Below, in pieces: positions 41,086 to 52,282 of a DNA stretch of 64,000 bases (its first letter is position 1; each line of letters begins with the position of its first letter). Source of the DNA: Lucinisca nassula. Its lineage: Eukaryota; Mollusca; Bivalvia; Lucinida; Lucinidae. The notes beneath the pieces were generated by a model that was not told where the DNA came from, made no database searches, and saw nothing but the letters and a program-made list of their open reading frames with translations. Position numbers and translations under genes: made by a program. The stretch covers positions 150,534,082 to 150,598,081 of the forward strand of contig OY757015.1 in assembly GCA_963580285.1 (NCBI GenBank). The letters run 5' to 3'.

Positions 41086-41200
41086 GCTAGATTTCATGAT
41101 CAATCTTACCGAAAGAATGTTGCCGACCCCAGCAGGTATCGAACCCGCGTCCTCCTGATCAGCAGTCAGACGTGCGTACGACTGAGCTATAGAGGCCGGC
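41086..41200 (-). mobile_element. SINE-2 5' half (tRNA-like head)
   Basis: On the minus strand: GGCCTCTATAGCTCAGTCGT, then the B box GGGTTCGATACC (41133-41144 reversed) and CGGCAACATTCTTTCGG. The head is better kept than at 8.9 kb and gives the clearest tRNA-like promoter of the family. Confidence 0.82.
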
Positions 41201-41227
41201 GAATACTTTTGTATCACAAAATTTAAT

Positions 41228-41527
41228 CCTGCCCGCGCCCATCAGGCCTGACGAAATAGATGGGCTGCATGATGCTTCAAAGCAGAGCTGAAACCGACCC
41301 GTAAACGAGTACTGGTAAGCGGCTTAGATAATCTAAGCCTGCCCAGGCAATGCGGTGCGAGTCGGACCGTCCATGCTTAGACACATTATGGGTTTCATTG
41401 GGTGGCACGGCTTGAGATGTCATTTCATCTCAATGTCGGGTAAAAGTCCCACAAAATTGGACGCAAGGCCTCCAAAATGACCTTTACAGTGTTGACGGGG
41501 ACGTTAAACCTCAGATCAAACAAACAA
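41228..41527 (+). mobile_element. SINE-1 copy
   Basis: Starts TGCCCGCGCCCATCAGG and ends GACGTTAAACCTCAGATC with an AAAC tail. No clear duplication. Confidence 0.88.
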
Positions 41528-42000
41528 AATCTCAACAATTAAATTCAATTTTTGGTCGATTGTTTGTCAAACGACCCAAAGTTATAATGGGTATTAGGTT
41601 TTCTTTGCTAAAGTCCACGTGGTTTTAACAAATTTATAGGAAAATAGCCGCGTTGAGGTCAGAGTATTGCGTCAGAGTGTTATCTATAGAATTTGGACTG
41701 GAATCAAGTGTTGTGTTTGACAACCAGTGTAGACACAGATCAGACGCCGTTGAACGCGATGTCAGATCATGGTCTACCGTGTTTTCTTACGTACGCGATA
41801 TCGTATCAGGGTCTATACAAATATCTTACAATGCAGGTCTGTAAAAGTTAGTGTTGACGGGGACGTTAAACTTTAAATCAAACAAGTAAAACTGTAAAAG
41901 TTAAGCGAAATGTCAACAGTTTACTTACCGTTCAGAAATATTTTCCAACCTAGACTCAGATACAAGTGCTTCAGTGCTTTGATTTATAAAAGCTTGATAT
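41528..42000. other. mostly unassigned; two repeat fragments
   Basis: 41710-41815 holds a decayed TTAA-B-type core (ACCAGTGTAGACACAGATCA). 41850-41885 is a SINE-1 3' end (GTGTTGACGGGGACGTTAAA). No gene. Confidence 0.45.
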
Positions 42001-42004
42001 TTTT

Positions 42005-42065
42005 CATTATTTCGGCTGCAAATGTAGATTGCGGGTGCTCGTTAGAATCATCCGCAATGGTTCAG
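42005..42065. repeat. HP-C left hairpin fragment
   Basis: TCGGCTGCAAATGTAGATTG and GGGTGCTCGTTAGAATCATC only. Confidence 0.5.
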
Positions 42066-42370
42066 TGGTAGTTTTTTTACGAATGTAGGAAAAAACGTCA
42101 CAGGGGGGAAAAAGTTTGGGAAAAACAGTCACGGAAAAACAAGTCACAAAATTTGTTTGAATAATGTTTTCATTAGTGTTATGTGAGTAGCTAACTGAAA
42201 AGCATGATTCAAAATTAAGTGTTGACAACGACGAACAACTACAGGCAACGGAGTATTCCATCCTTGTTGATCCCTTATAGCTTTACACATTTCTGTATTA
42301 CGCCCGTGCCACTGCTAAAATGTCATCTTTCATGTCAGATATAACATAAGTTAGATGGAAACTTTTGACA
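42066..42370. other. unassigned sequence
   Basis: GTCACAGGGGGGAAAAAGTT and CAGTCACGGAAAAACAAGTC occur; similar GTGACTTTTT/CCTGTGAC words recur at 43.27 kb and 45.70 kb, so a dispersed repeat is likely. No gene. Confidence 0.4.
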
Positions 42371-42475
42371 GTCTTTGTTATTTTAGCCTAAATATAGACT
42401 ATGGGTCGTTGTTAGGACAGCCTCAATGGGGTGGTCCAATCTATGTTTTTGAACCGAAAATAAGGCATATAATGA
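42371..42475. repeat. HP-C core fragment
   Basis: AAATATAGACTATGGGTCG with CAGCCTCAATGGGGTGG and CAATCTATGTTTTTG. Confidence 0.55.
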
Positions 42476-42604
42476 CTGTTATGTGTTATATGAGGTTCTT
42501 ATTGATAAGTTCGAATCCAGAATATTGGCAATGACTAACGAGGACTGACCACGGAGTTTCCCATCTTTTAAGACACTTAAGAGTCTTGACATTACAATTA
42601 CATA

Positions 42605-42879
42605 GCGAAAACAGGCCTATATAATTTTGACCCCCCTTGAACCCCACTTTTATATAGTAAAACTGGGGTTTACAGGGGTAAACCTTATTTTTCTTATTCC
42701 TGCTCTATAGATTGTGGGTACTCGTTAGAACCGCCTCGATGAGGCGGTGCTAACGAGTGCCCACAATCTATATTTTGAGCAGAAATAAGAAAAATATCAC
42801 AATTTTTCATCTTGAACTTTTTATTTTTTCGGCGATAAAGGTGGCAATGTATTTGTATAGGCGTGTTTGCGTAATGATA
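42605..42879. mobile_element. HP-C hairpin MITE, well kept
   Basis: Ends ACATAGCGAAAACAGGCCTA and TATAGGCGTGTTTGCGTAATG. Both arms (TTATATAGTAAAACTGGGGT; TATCACAATTTTTCATC) and the hairpin ATAGATTGTGGGTACTCG / CGAGTGCCCACAATCTAT are present. Confidence 0.88.
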
Positions 42880-42929
42880 CGCCCGTGAGATTAAACTTAG
42901 CTAGAAGTAGCATTTTTCGGATGGACGCA

Positions 42930-43090
42930 TTTTTCTTATTTCTGTCACAAATATACATCGTGGGTGCTGAATCGAACCGGCTCAGTTAGATGCTTCAAAC
43001 AGGTACCCACAATCTATATTTATAAGCAAAAATGAGCACTGTAATGGATAATCCGTAAACCCCATTTTTCTATATATAGGTTTGGGTTTA
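42930..43090. repeat. HP-C partial copy
   Basis: TTTTTCTTATTTCTGTCAC, ATCGTGGGTGCTGAATCG, GGTACCCACAATCTATATTT and AACCCCATTTTTCTATA. Confidence 0.7.
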
Positions 43091-43110
43091 CCGGGGTATA
43101 CGCAACAAAT

Positions 43111-43605
43111 TAGGTAGACAGGACCAATATTCACACCTTTGAGCAAGTTATATAAACACTGAACTAATTGACAATAACCAACCATCTTTAACATGGCATC
43201 AGAAAAATTGATTAATGTGCAATCTTTTATTAGTGGATTTCTTTTCTATATTTTTTATTTGTGAATTTTTTTCCGTGATTTTTTTTTCCTGTGACCAGTT
43301 TTTACTACCTCATATTAACTTGCCTGTGCATCGAATAACCTTGTAAAAATGATCTTATATTAATCAAACATTATTTGCGAAATTAAATTTTCTTATGTAG
43401 TTTTATATATTTATTATTTTCATTTTTTTTTATTTACTTATTATTATTATTTTTTTTTTTTGTATTTATTTTTATGTATTTGGAGACAGTATAAAAGAGT
43501 CCTGGCAATGCATTTTCTACACTTATTACATCCAGCAAAGACACATATCAGCCTAAACATCTGGGTTGTCTGATCGGAGTCCTCACTAGGTGCACGAAGA
43601 AACAA
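43111..43605. other. unassigned T-rich stretch
   Basis: Long runs of T, A and TTA words (43385-43470). No gene or family. Confidence 0.4.
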
Positions 43606-43609
43606 TGGG

Positions 43610-43795
43610 TCCTGCTAAGCCTGCCCAAGGAAATTGGTGTGAGTCAGACCGTCCAGTGCATATTAGCCTTTTGGTTTCATTTGGCGGCAGGGCTTGAGCT
43701 TTGACGGGTAAAAGTCCTACAACATTGAAAGGCACGTCTCCAAAATGACCCTTTTAGAGTTTACGGGGACGTTCAATCTCAATTCAGTAAAAAAA
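43610..43795 (+). mobile_element. SINE-1, 5'-truncated and decayed
   Basis: CTAAGCCTGCCCAAGGAAAT, ATTAGCCTTTTGGTTTCATT, ACGTCTCCAAAATGACCC and ACGGGGACGTTCAATCTC followed by an A-rich tail. Confidence 0.75.
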
Positions 43796-43799
43796 AAAA

Positions 43800-44770
43800 T
43801 AAACAAAATAATAATAAAAAAAAATACCCATAATGCGCATCGCGAATGTAGACCTTGCTGTGTTCAGGCTGATTAGTGATGATTATCGTCGATAAAGCAG
43901 GTGTCAGTTTCGTAATCGTGTGTATAACGAGCGTTGCTGAGGTTTTGACACTCTACCGCAAACGTGTCATGCTATAATTCTTTCCTATCAATCGACCTTT
44001 TGTGTATTTTGAGTTTTACGTCCCATTAACAGCTAAGGTCATACGGAGACAAGACTATTCCGAACGTCTCGAACACGCGACGCAGACAATTACCTTTGTA
44101 CTAAGGCATTAAACTGTATATGACAATGCAAAATGCTTCTCGTTTTTTGTTTGTTTGTTTGTTTTTTGTTGTTGTTGTTGTTTTTTTTGTTTGTTTGTTT
44201 TTTTCATAAACCTGATGCATCTGTTTTGGCTAAAGCATTTATCCAAAGCAAATACATGAGTGAGCACACACATTCAATGATGTTTTAACTTACTGATTTT
44301 GTTTTATTGTTTTAATTTTCGTGTCTTCTTTTCTGGTTTTAATCCTCGTAAATATCGGACAGGAAATGTCCCTTCTTGTGTCGGGGTTGGCGATGCTGTT
44401 CGGAAAGAAAGGCACTGGAAAAAGCTAATGGAAATAAAGTCACAGATAAAACTTAAAAAAAAAGTCACAAATAGAAAAAATAGAAATCATCCATTTTCAA
44501 AATATATAATGAGTAAATAAAAGTAACGTCAACACCTGCAAACCCGACATTTCCCGGTGTCAAACCCTTTGGCCTAAAGATACCAAGAAAACCTGAATTG
44601 GAAATTGTTGCCTATTTATCACTGTTTATTCACTCTGCTGCATCTTCTTACAAACTTTTTTAAAAATACTTTTTTTTTTGGCAAACAGTAAACATTGTAG
44701 ACCCAGATCAGATTGCTTCACGAAGAGGAACAAAATATGAAAAAATACTAATACCCCCTGTAAGCCCTAC
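43800..44770. other. mostly unassigned; SINE-5 fragment
   Basis: 44000-44080 is a SINE-5 fragment on the minus strand (TTGAGTTTTACGTCCCATTA, AGCTAAGGTCATACGGAGAC). 44150-44215 is a (GTTT)n/(GTT)n run. The 73-residue frame at 44299-44520 is Lys-rich at its end and has no recognisable domain. Confidence 0.45.
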
Positions 44771-44772
44771 TT

Positions 44773-45575
44773 TTTATGCCCCCGCCTTTCGAAAAATGGT
44801 GGAAGGGCATATAGCATTGTCACTGTCCGTCAGTCCGTTCGTCCGTCCGAAACTTTAAAAGGCGAAGTTGGTTGGTTGATTTGTGGTTTAACGTCCCCGT
44901 CAACACTGTAAAGGTCATTTTGGAGACGTTGCTTCCGATTTTGTGGGACTTTTACCCGACATTGAGATGAAATGGCATCTCAAGACCTGTCGCCCAATGA
45001 AACGAATAGGGTTTATTAGCATGGACGGTCCGCATCGCACCGCGCTTCCTGGACAGGCTTAGACCCTCTAAGCGGTTAACCAGTAGTAGTGTGCGGACCG
45101 AATTCAGCTCTGCGTGGAAGCATCATGCATCCAATAGATTTCTTCAAGCCCCTATGGGCGGGGGCCGGCTTAAACGAAGTCAATAACTTATTTTGGGATG
45201 GATTTTGAAATTATTTTGTAGAATTGTTAATTATTATGAGACGATGTGTCACGTGCAAGACTCAGGTCAGTACCGCCAAGGTCAATGACATACTTAGAGG
45301 TCAAATTTCCAAAAAGGGTCCGAAACTTAAACGCAGTCAATAACTTTCTTATTCTGGATGGATTTTGAAATTACTTGGCAGAAATGTTGGGCATCATGAG
45401 AAATCTGTCTGACACAAAACCAAGGTCCTTACCGCCAAGGTCAATGTCATACTTAGAGGTCAAATGTGGAAAAAAGGGTCCAAAACTTAAACACCGTCAA
45501 TAACTTTCTATGGATTAATACGAACATAGGCATATTTTCACGCGGGGGCATCCGTGTCCTTTGGACGCATTTCTA
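44773..45575 (-). mobile_element. pearl-like element with a nested SINE-1
   Basis: Read on the minus strand it starts CTAGAAATGCGTCCAAAGGA then ATGCCCCCGCG, and ends GGCGGGGGCATAAA, the same end pattern as the 13.7-17.4 kb element. A GGACGGACGAACGGACTG stretch (44826-44855) lies next to the 3' hairpin. The body has at least two 160-170-bp core units (TTACCGCCAAGGTCAATG at 45272 and 45430 region). Non-coding. Confidence 0.75.
44873..45168 (-). mobile_element. SINE-1 inside the pearl-like element
   Basis: Plus-strand text from TTGGTTGATTTGTGGTTTAA to CCTATGGGCGGGGGCC. An imperfect duplication, TTTAAAAGGCGAAGT and CTTAAACGAAGT, flanks it. Confidence 0.86.
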
Positions 45576-45579
45576 GTCT

Positions 45580-46140
45580 CTTCATAAAATGGGAGTTAGA
45601 GGGGTGTTCATTGCTCGGACTTGTTAACATTATGAATGGTTGTGATTATCACCAACAATTCTAAGAAAAACAAGATAAAAACCATTTCTGTGACTTTTCG
45701 TCCATTATTTATTTCCTACCCAAACCTGTGACTTTTTTCCGTTACTTTTTTCTTGTGCCTTTCGCTCCTTTATTCCTTCCTGCAGCATAATAAACGTAGA
45801 TTGTCGCTGCATATACATGAGCTGTGAAAAGCGGGATTTTCAAATTACAACATGACGGTTCATCATCATCGTCGTCCTCGTGGCCGTTATGGTCGTCGTC
45901 ATCATCATAATGCTATATGACGACATTCCACAAAAAGCAGTCTCACTTAAGTCCATGTTTCAGATATATCAGGAACAGATTACCTCAGAACTATAACGCA
46001 GCCAGAATTGTTGCTCTTGTTCACACTTGATTTGTAAACTTTATCCAGTTCACGTACTGAACCGCACACAAACCCACTTAATGTAGGCAAAGTGAGTTTT
46101 GCAATGTTATATATTTTTATTCATGCTGCTGTCACACATA
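45580..46140. other. unassigned sequence
   Basis: A run of CATCATCATCGTCGTCCTCG (45860-45880) and CGTCGTCATCATCATAATG is a degenerate trinucleotide repeat. No gene. Confidence 0.4.
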
Positions 46141-46142
46141 CA

Positions 46143-46375
46143 TCCGAGTCAACACTATTTAGGTCATTTTGGAGACGTTGTTTCCGATTATGTGGAAATT
46201 TTTAACATCCCAAAGAAACCGCAGGGGTTTAAGGCTCGGTCAGATTCGCACCAATATGTCTGGGCAGGCTTTGACCTTCTACGCGGTTTACGAAAACTCG
46301 AATGTTCAGTCGGTTCCAGCTCTGAGCAGTCCAGTCTTAATCTATTTCTTCCAGCTCCAATGGGTGGGGTGAGGA
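46143..46375 (-). mobile_element. SINE-1, diverged copy
   Basis: GTCAACACTATTTAGGTCAT, GGAGACGTTGTTTCCGATT, TGGGCAGGCTTTGACCTTCT and CCAATGGGTGGGG. More diverged than most, so probably older. Open frames on both strands are spurious. Confidence 0.75.
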
Positions 46376-46474
46376 CACATGAGATACTATGTTTTGAGCA
46401 GAAATAAGAACGAAGTATGTTAACGTAGTGCGAGTATCGCAGGCGACGATATTTTGACACAGACGTTTAAACTA

Positions 46475-47768
46475 CGAGGGTAGGCTGAAAAGTTCTGAGC
46501 CTAACCAAGAAGCAGGCATCGAACAGCCATGAAATTTTGTATTCATTAAATCCAAACCTTTATTACTTGATTTGACTCAAATGAGTTCAAGTTTACCTGC
46601 AATAACGTAGAAATTCTAGACTTTGAAAATTGATACTAGCACGTTTTTGAGGAAATGGACAAAATCTGGCATCGTCGTGTCATCAAGTACCTCCATAAAA
46701 ATGGGTTAGCTCCTAAGGGCATTCATGCCGATATGGTTGCTACATTAGGGGATGATGCTCCTTCGTATGCAACCGTGAAAAGGTGGGCAGCAAATTTTAA
46801 GATGGCAAGGACAGCATAGAAGATGATGACTGGTGTGGACGACCCACAACGGTAACAACTGAGGAAACCATCAGCCAAGTGCACAGGACCGTGATGGATG
46901 ACAGGCGTTTAACTGTGAATCAGTTAGCTAACACTGTTGGCACCTCCCGTGAACGAGTAGAGAACATTCTACACAGTGAATTAGGAATGTCGAAGGTTTC
47001 CGCCAGATGGGTGCCACGGCTTTTGACGCCTGACCAAAAGTTGACCAGACTGAACCTGTCACAAGCCAACTTGGCTATTTTTGAAGCAGACCAAGATGGT
47101 TTTCTTGACCGTTTTGTCACTCAGGACGAGTGTTGGGTTCATCACTTTGAGCCACAGACCAAAAGACAATCCATGCAATGGAAGCACCCTGGCTCACCCC
47201 CTCCAAGGAAGGCAAAGGTCGTCTCCTCTGCAGGGAAGGTGACGGCATCAGTGTTCTTGGATGCCAAGGGCATAATATTCATAGATTACTTTCAAAAGGG
47301 CAGAACAATTAATGGGGAGTATTATGCAGATCTGCTAAAACAATTGCGAAAAGCAATTAAGGCTAAACGACCCGGAAAATTGACATAAGGGGTCTTGTTC
47401 CATCAGGACAATGCGCCTGCTCATAAATCGGTTGTCGCAATGGCTGCTGCGCATGACTGTGGCTTCACACTTGTCGATCACCCTCCGTATTCACCTGATC
47501 TAGCTCCATCAGATTATTTCCTGTTTCCAAACATGAAAAAGCACTTGGCTTGGCAGCATTATCGGTCAGGCGAGGAGGTGATAGCTTCTGTGGAGGGGTT
47601 TTTCAGGGACCAAGATGAGACCTTCTATACCACTTGGATCCAAGGACTCCAGCATCGCTGGAGGAAGTGTGTGGACAGGAAGGGAGACTATGTTGAAAAA
47701 TAAGGCACTTTCAGCATGGACAAACCATTGGATCTTGGTCAGGCTCAGAACTTTTCAGCCTACCCTCG
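46475..47768 (+). mobile_element. mariner transposon, complete ends, dead
   Basis: 1294 bp, TA on both sides (46473-46474 and 47769-47770). Terminal inverted repeats of 36 bp (46475-46510 and 47733-47768) differ at one base; they begin CGAGGGTAGGCTGAAAAG. One transposase frame fills the inside. Size, TA target and the DD34D residues are diagnostic of mariner. It is the only single-copy-looking autonomous-size element in the window and has no nested insertions. Confidence 0.96.
46655..47703 (+). pseudogene. mariner transposase (one frameshift, one stop)
   Basis: Starts at ATG 46655 with MDKIWHRR, typical of mariner transposase, and VKRWAANF of the helix-turn-helix DNA-binding half. A frameshift near 46800 moves the reading into the frame of SIEDDDWCGRP. 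WVPRLLT follows. Catalytic Asp residues are visible at TQDECW (47125-47127), FHQDNAPAH (47407-47409) and APSDYF (47512-47514); the last two are 34 residues apart, so DD34D. A TAA at 47386-47388 interrupts the frame just before the second Asp. The frame closes at 47703. Full length about 348 residues, normal for mariner. All catalytic residues are kept but the gene cannot make a full protein, so inactivation looks recent. Confidence 0.95.
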
Positions 47769-47774
47769 TATCAA

Positions 47775-48770
47775 GTACCAAGTCCGTGTAATAACTTCTC
47801 TTGTAGACCCCACTTCATATGAAAACTAGGTCTCACACAGATGCATTTTTTCATTATTTAATTCGATAACACAAACGTATGTTAAAAAGAGGATATTACA
47901 CAAGTGGTCATTTCATATGAAATTTATAAACGAGCCTTTGGCGAGTTTCATACATTTCATATAAAATGACCGCTCATGTAAGGTTCTTTTTATCATATGG
48001 ACACTTTAAATTGGATTTCATCGCCCTTAAATTTGACAAAAAAATCCACATAAATGCATGGCTGACATGGACGTCGTCCTGGCGTTACCGCTAAAGCGTT
48101 ACCGCTAAAGTGTTGTTTCACGTGTGGTCATACGATTTTTATTACACGACGTTCTCCACTGCTTATCAACTTCGTCATAGGATGAAAAGAGGATCTTACA
48201 TGAATGTTCATGTATTATTGAATTTATTAAATGAATTGAGAAAAGGGATAAAATGCGAGGCTTGCCGAGCATTTATCCCTTTTCCTCAACGAGTTTAAAG
48301 AATTCAGTAATACATGAGCACGAATGCACGCTTCTATTTATCATATGTCATTTAAAACGCATTTTATTCACGATTGTTTTACAAAGATATGAATATTCCG
48401 CTATTAGTAAACGCGACGTCGTTAAGGACGTCGTACATGCAACGTAACGGGGCTCATCTTACTAATTTGCATATTTACTCGTAATCCACTAGTGGATTAC
48501 GGAATTTATTACATGGCGTTATTACACTCTTAGACGCGACGTCATATGATAAATACAGATCATTCATTCTCCTATTCGAAATATAGAATTTATAAACCTC
48601 TGAGGGTAAACCAATCCGATAAAGAAACGAGTGCGAAGCACGAGTTTCTTTACCGGATTGTTTCACCTCCAGAGGTTTAAACATCCCATATTTTAAAACA
48701 GGAGAAATGAATAATATGGATTTTACATGCACTTCCATAGACTTTTAGGACAGTTTGGATCTTGAATCTT
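47775..48770. repeat. cluster of fold-back elements W with CGAGGC/GCCTCG loops
   Basis: Three hairpin-like units: 47870-48000 (TGGTCATTTCATATGAAAT with CATTTCATATAAAATGACC, loop ACGAGCCTTTGGCGAGT), 48175-48330 (AAAAGGGATAAAATGC with GCATTTATCCCTTTT, loop GAGGCTTGCCGA) and 48560-48715 (TATAAACCTCTGAGG with CCTCCAGAGGTTTAAA, inner AATCCGATAAAGAAAC with GTTTCTTTACCGGATT, loop GAGTGCGAAGCACGA). Also GTAATCCACTAGTGGATTAC at 48481. Ends and target duplications not resolved. Non-coding. Confidence 0.6.
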
Positions 48771-48917
48771 GGATCTGAATTCCCGTTCAATTGACTGTTT
48801 ACAGCTCAGGTTAACGGTTCAATCAGCATAGTGTTACAGAAGCTGGGAGGGAAAAAACTGGATGGGCGCCATTATGAAAGCGCTTTATACAGTTTTGAAC
48901 CAAAAAAGAAGAAACAA

Positions 48918-49215
48918 AGCCCCCGCCCATCGGGATTTGAAGAAATAGATTGGCTGCATGATGCTTCCACGCAGAGCTAAAACCAATCCGCCTAGGAGTA
49001 CTGGTAAGCCGCTTTGAAGATCTAAGCCTGCCCGGGCAAAGTGCTGCGAGTGTCGGACAGTCCATGCTTGTAAACCCTATTAGTTTCATAGGGCGGCAGG
49101 GCTTGAGATGTCATTTCAACTCAATGTCGGGAAAAAGTCCCACAAAATTTGAAGCAACGTCTCATAAATGACCTTTAAAGTGTTGACGGAGACGTTAAAC
49201 CTCCAACCAAACATA
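48918..49215 (+). mobile_element. SINE-1 copy
   Basis: Starts AAGCCCCCGCCCATCGGG and ends AGACGTTAAACCTCCAACC. Confidence 0.88.
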
Positions 49216-49724
49216 TAAAAAATGGGTTTAGTAATACAACAAATTAATTGTGAGATCAAACATCCTATTCAATGACCATATCCCTGTTTTCTTTTTTTCA
49301 GCGTTGCATCCGACTCAAACGCCACGTATTATGAACGTATGTTGATATCGTTTCAGACGTAATTGCAATGACGCAATGAATAACGTCGACGGGACTGAAA
49401 CTTACCCGCGTTTGTATATACCGATTTCACCGCAAAAGCGGTATCTTGTATCTTTCATATAAAGTAGTTCCAGCTAAAGGCGCTCAGAGGAAATATTTCT
49501 GCTTAGCAAAGTTAAGTCATCATGGTAGAAAATATAGTATAGGGCCAATCTCTCTGTTATGCATGTAATATACTGATTTATCATTATTTGGCGTTGCGTT
49601 TAAGAATGCAAGGTACCTAAAAGTTTCCAAGACTCTTTCTAGACTGTCTGTGTCCTACCTGGTCGCAAACTGCAACAACAGGTTTTCACAAGGGTTTTCT
49701 TTATTAATTATGTTAACTAGTCCG
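49216..49724. other. unassigned sequence
   Basis: No recognised repeat or gene. GCAATGACGCAATGAATAACG is a local near-repeat. Confidence 0.4.
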
Positions 49725-49892
49725 TGAAATGAATACCCTCTAAACCCCACTTTATGTAGAGAAAACGGGGCTTTACAGGGGTATACACTATCTTGCTTAT
49801 TTCTGCTCCAAGACATAGGTTGTGTGTATTCGTTACAATCGCCTCAATGAGGCGGTTCTAACGAGCATCGCAACCTGTGTTCTGAGAATAAT
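49725..49892. mobile_element. HP-C, left two thirds
   Basis: CTAGTCCGTGAAATGAATAC, AAACCCCACTTTATGTAGAG, hairpin CATAGGTTGTGTGTATTCG with AATCGCCTCAATGAGGCGGTT. Confidence 0.78.
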
Positions 49893-50800
49893 TAAGGCGT
49901 AACTATACCACATGTAGTGACACAGAGGCCTTTCTGATATTTAATCTTCATCAGTTCAGCAGTGTGTCTCAGCCCCAAAGTTCTGAAACCGAAACGGATG
50001 ATGGACAAGACCCGGCAAACGCAGCACCCCCCCCCCCCCCACCCTTTGAGCACACATCGACCAACGTACCTCATGAGACACGTCAACTGGAGGCACCATG
50101 CAAGAGACGCCTACCCTAGGACATATAGGCGTCCCCCACCGAGCCAACATCAGCAAACATGGCCCATACTCCACGAAGTCCGGGGCATCAGGAAGGAGAT
50201 TCCAAAGTAGCGAGACTTGCAAAAAAAAGATATAACAAAAAGTGGCCACCAAATCCGTTAAGATACATGTCTCACCTGACAAGTCTTAGTTTTAGAAAAA
50301 TTAGAATTTTATTCTGCCAAAAAGAAATAAAAGTATAACAATAATATAGTTATTTAAATCAGTATTTGAGTTTTGACGTCAGCACCGCATTCAATCTCAG
50401 CACTAAGGAACTGATACAGAGCTGATGATACCATCGGGGACGAACGAATCATCCACCAGCAGAGATACCGACCCGCTGGTTGCAATTAAGGCGTAATAAG
50501 AAACATATAACAAATAAAGTAGCCTTTTTAGAGGAATGAAAGAATGCACTAGCTCACACGTGTACATTATCGTAATGGATTGACTGTGCTTTCTTGAAGT
50601 CTTCAACTTCTGCAAAAAGGTTTAATTACATGATAATGAATACCTTGCTTGGTTTGGTTTGGAATGCATTCGAGGCTGCCAGTTTATCCAATGTTGAAGT
50701 TTTATTTTAGAAATAAAGGTAATGGTTGATTTGTAAATACTCGTACAGTAACACCAAACCAAATTGCACATGACTCTTTTTCTATAGTATGTGTTCAACA
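49893..50800. other. unassigned sequence
   Basis: A C10 run at 50029-50040. The minus-strand 108-residue frame (49956-50282) and plus-strand 82-residue frame overlap it and have no motif. No gene supported. Confidence 0.4.
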
Positions 50801-50816
50801 ACCGATCAGTCTCATA

Positions 50817-51460
50817 CGGAACCCTGGAAGGGACAAGCAATTTATTTAATATGTTGTGTGCACGCGATATAATCTTGTTTGCACAACATAGATCTTGTGT
50901 GGACAACATAAAATATTGTGCACACAAATTATTATCTTGTTCGCACAAGATATTATCTTGTAATCACACGTTATTATCTTGTTCGCCTATTATCTTGTTT
51001 TCACAACATAGATCTTGTGCAAAAAACATAATATCTAGTGCGTTCAAGAAATTATCTTGTTCGCACAACTTAATATCTTGTGTGGACAACATACTATCGC
51101 ACAAGATATTATCTTGCGCTCACAAGTTATTAAATTGTTCGCATATTATCTTGTTTGCACAACATAGATTTTGTGCAGACAACATAATATCTCGAGCGTA
51201 CAAGATAGTGTCTTGTTCGCACAACTTAGTTAGCACAATTTAATCAGGCGCATAAGATACTATGTTGTCCGCACAAGATCTATGTTGTGTAAACAAGATA
51301 ATATACTGTGCGAACAAGATAGTATACTGTGCGCACATGATATTTAGTTGTGCGAATAACATATTATCTTGTGGGCACAAGATAATATCTTGTTCGCACA
51401 ACTTAATATCGTGTTCGCTAAACATAATAAAAGAAATACATGTCTCTTCCCAGGTTACGT
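50817..51460. mobile_element. palindrome array K, copy 2
   Basis: Bounded by CGGAACCCTGGAAGGGACA and TGTCTCTTCCCAGGTTACG, imperfect inverted repeats. The inside is filled with palindromic words such as CAAGATATTATCTTG, TTGTGCGCACAA and AACATAGATCTTGTG. No protein. Homologous to 27.2-28.1 kb. Confidence 0.8.
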
Positions 51461-51635
51461 AGTCTGAGGTACTAGTCCATACATATAATTGGAAACTTAA
51501 ATACAATAAAATTTGACAAAACAAAATGGAGGAAAATGAGCAATAAGTGTAAGACTTAAATAGTTGCCCAATATTCGCATCAATATCTAGAAAAAAAATA
51601 TATATATAGCTTGGATCACCTTGGCAAAATAGCCT
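51461..51635. other. unassigned sequence
   Basis: AT-rich. Nothing recognised. Confidence 0.35.
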
Positions 51636-52282
51636 CTAACCCTTATCCTGCGGAAAATGACAACCTCTACACTGTAAATCTGGATGTTTTGGTTTTAAAC
51701 ACAAATTAAAACACTTCTCTGTAACACTTTTAAAACGTGTTTAAGTGTTTTCAGAAAACATGCATGTTTTTCAATGAAACACTATAGTGTTTTATATTAA
51801 AACACCAATGTTTTTGTGATAACACCTGTCTGGTGTTTTGCCTGAAAACACCTATCATGTTTTCAGTAAACATATATGTTTTATATCTAAACACTGATGT
51901 TTTGTGAAAACACGTGTTCTGGTGTTTGTCTGAAAACACATAACACGTGTTTAGGGACTGTAACACTTTTAAAACACCAAAACATGTTTTGTAACTTTTC
52001 TGTGTTTTATTTCATAACATTCCAACCTTTTATTTCAAAACATACTGAACATTTATCATTGCAACTCCAGTTTGTTATATTCTTTAACTTATAGCTACCA
52101 CACCTACACTAGTGTTTAAGTGATTATATGGGTATAAGAAATTGAAAATGCAAATCCTTACCAAAACACAAAATCCAAGTCTATATCAGGGCATTTTGCA
52201 AAGATAATTTAACAAAAGTTCTTTGTCTTCTAAAAATCAGCTCTTTGAACAGATGAAAAAAAAAAACTTTTGACACTCATAA

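Noticed and set aside
42066..43110. Retroviral or LTR element suggested by repeated GTCACAGG words
   Set aside because: No LTR pair, primer-binding site, gag or pol text was found.
44299..44520. Small Lys-rich protein
   Set aside because: No domain, A-rich DNA explains the composition, and no gene context.
49956..50282. 108-residue minus-strand frame with several Cys
   Set aside because: No recognisable domain, overlaps a homopolymer run and an opposite frame; not supported as a gene.
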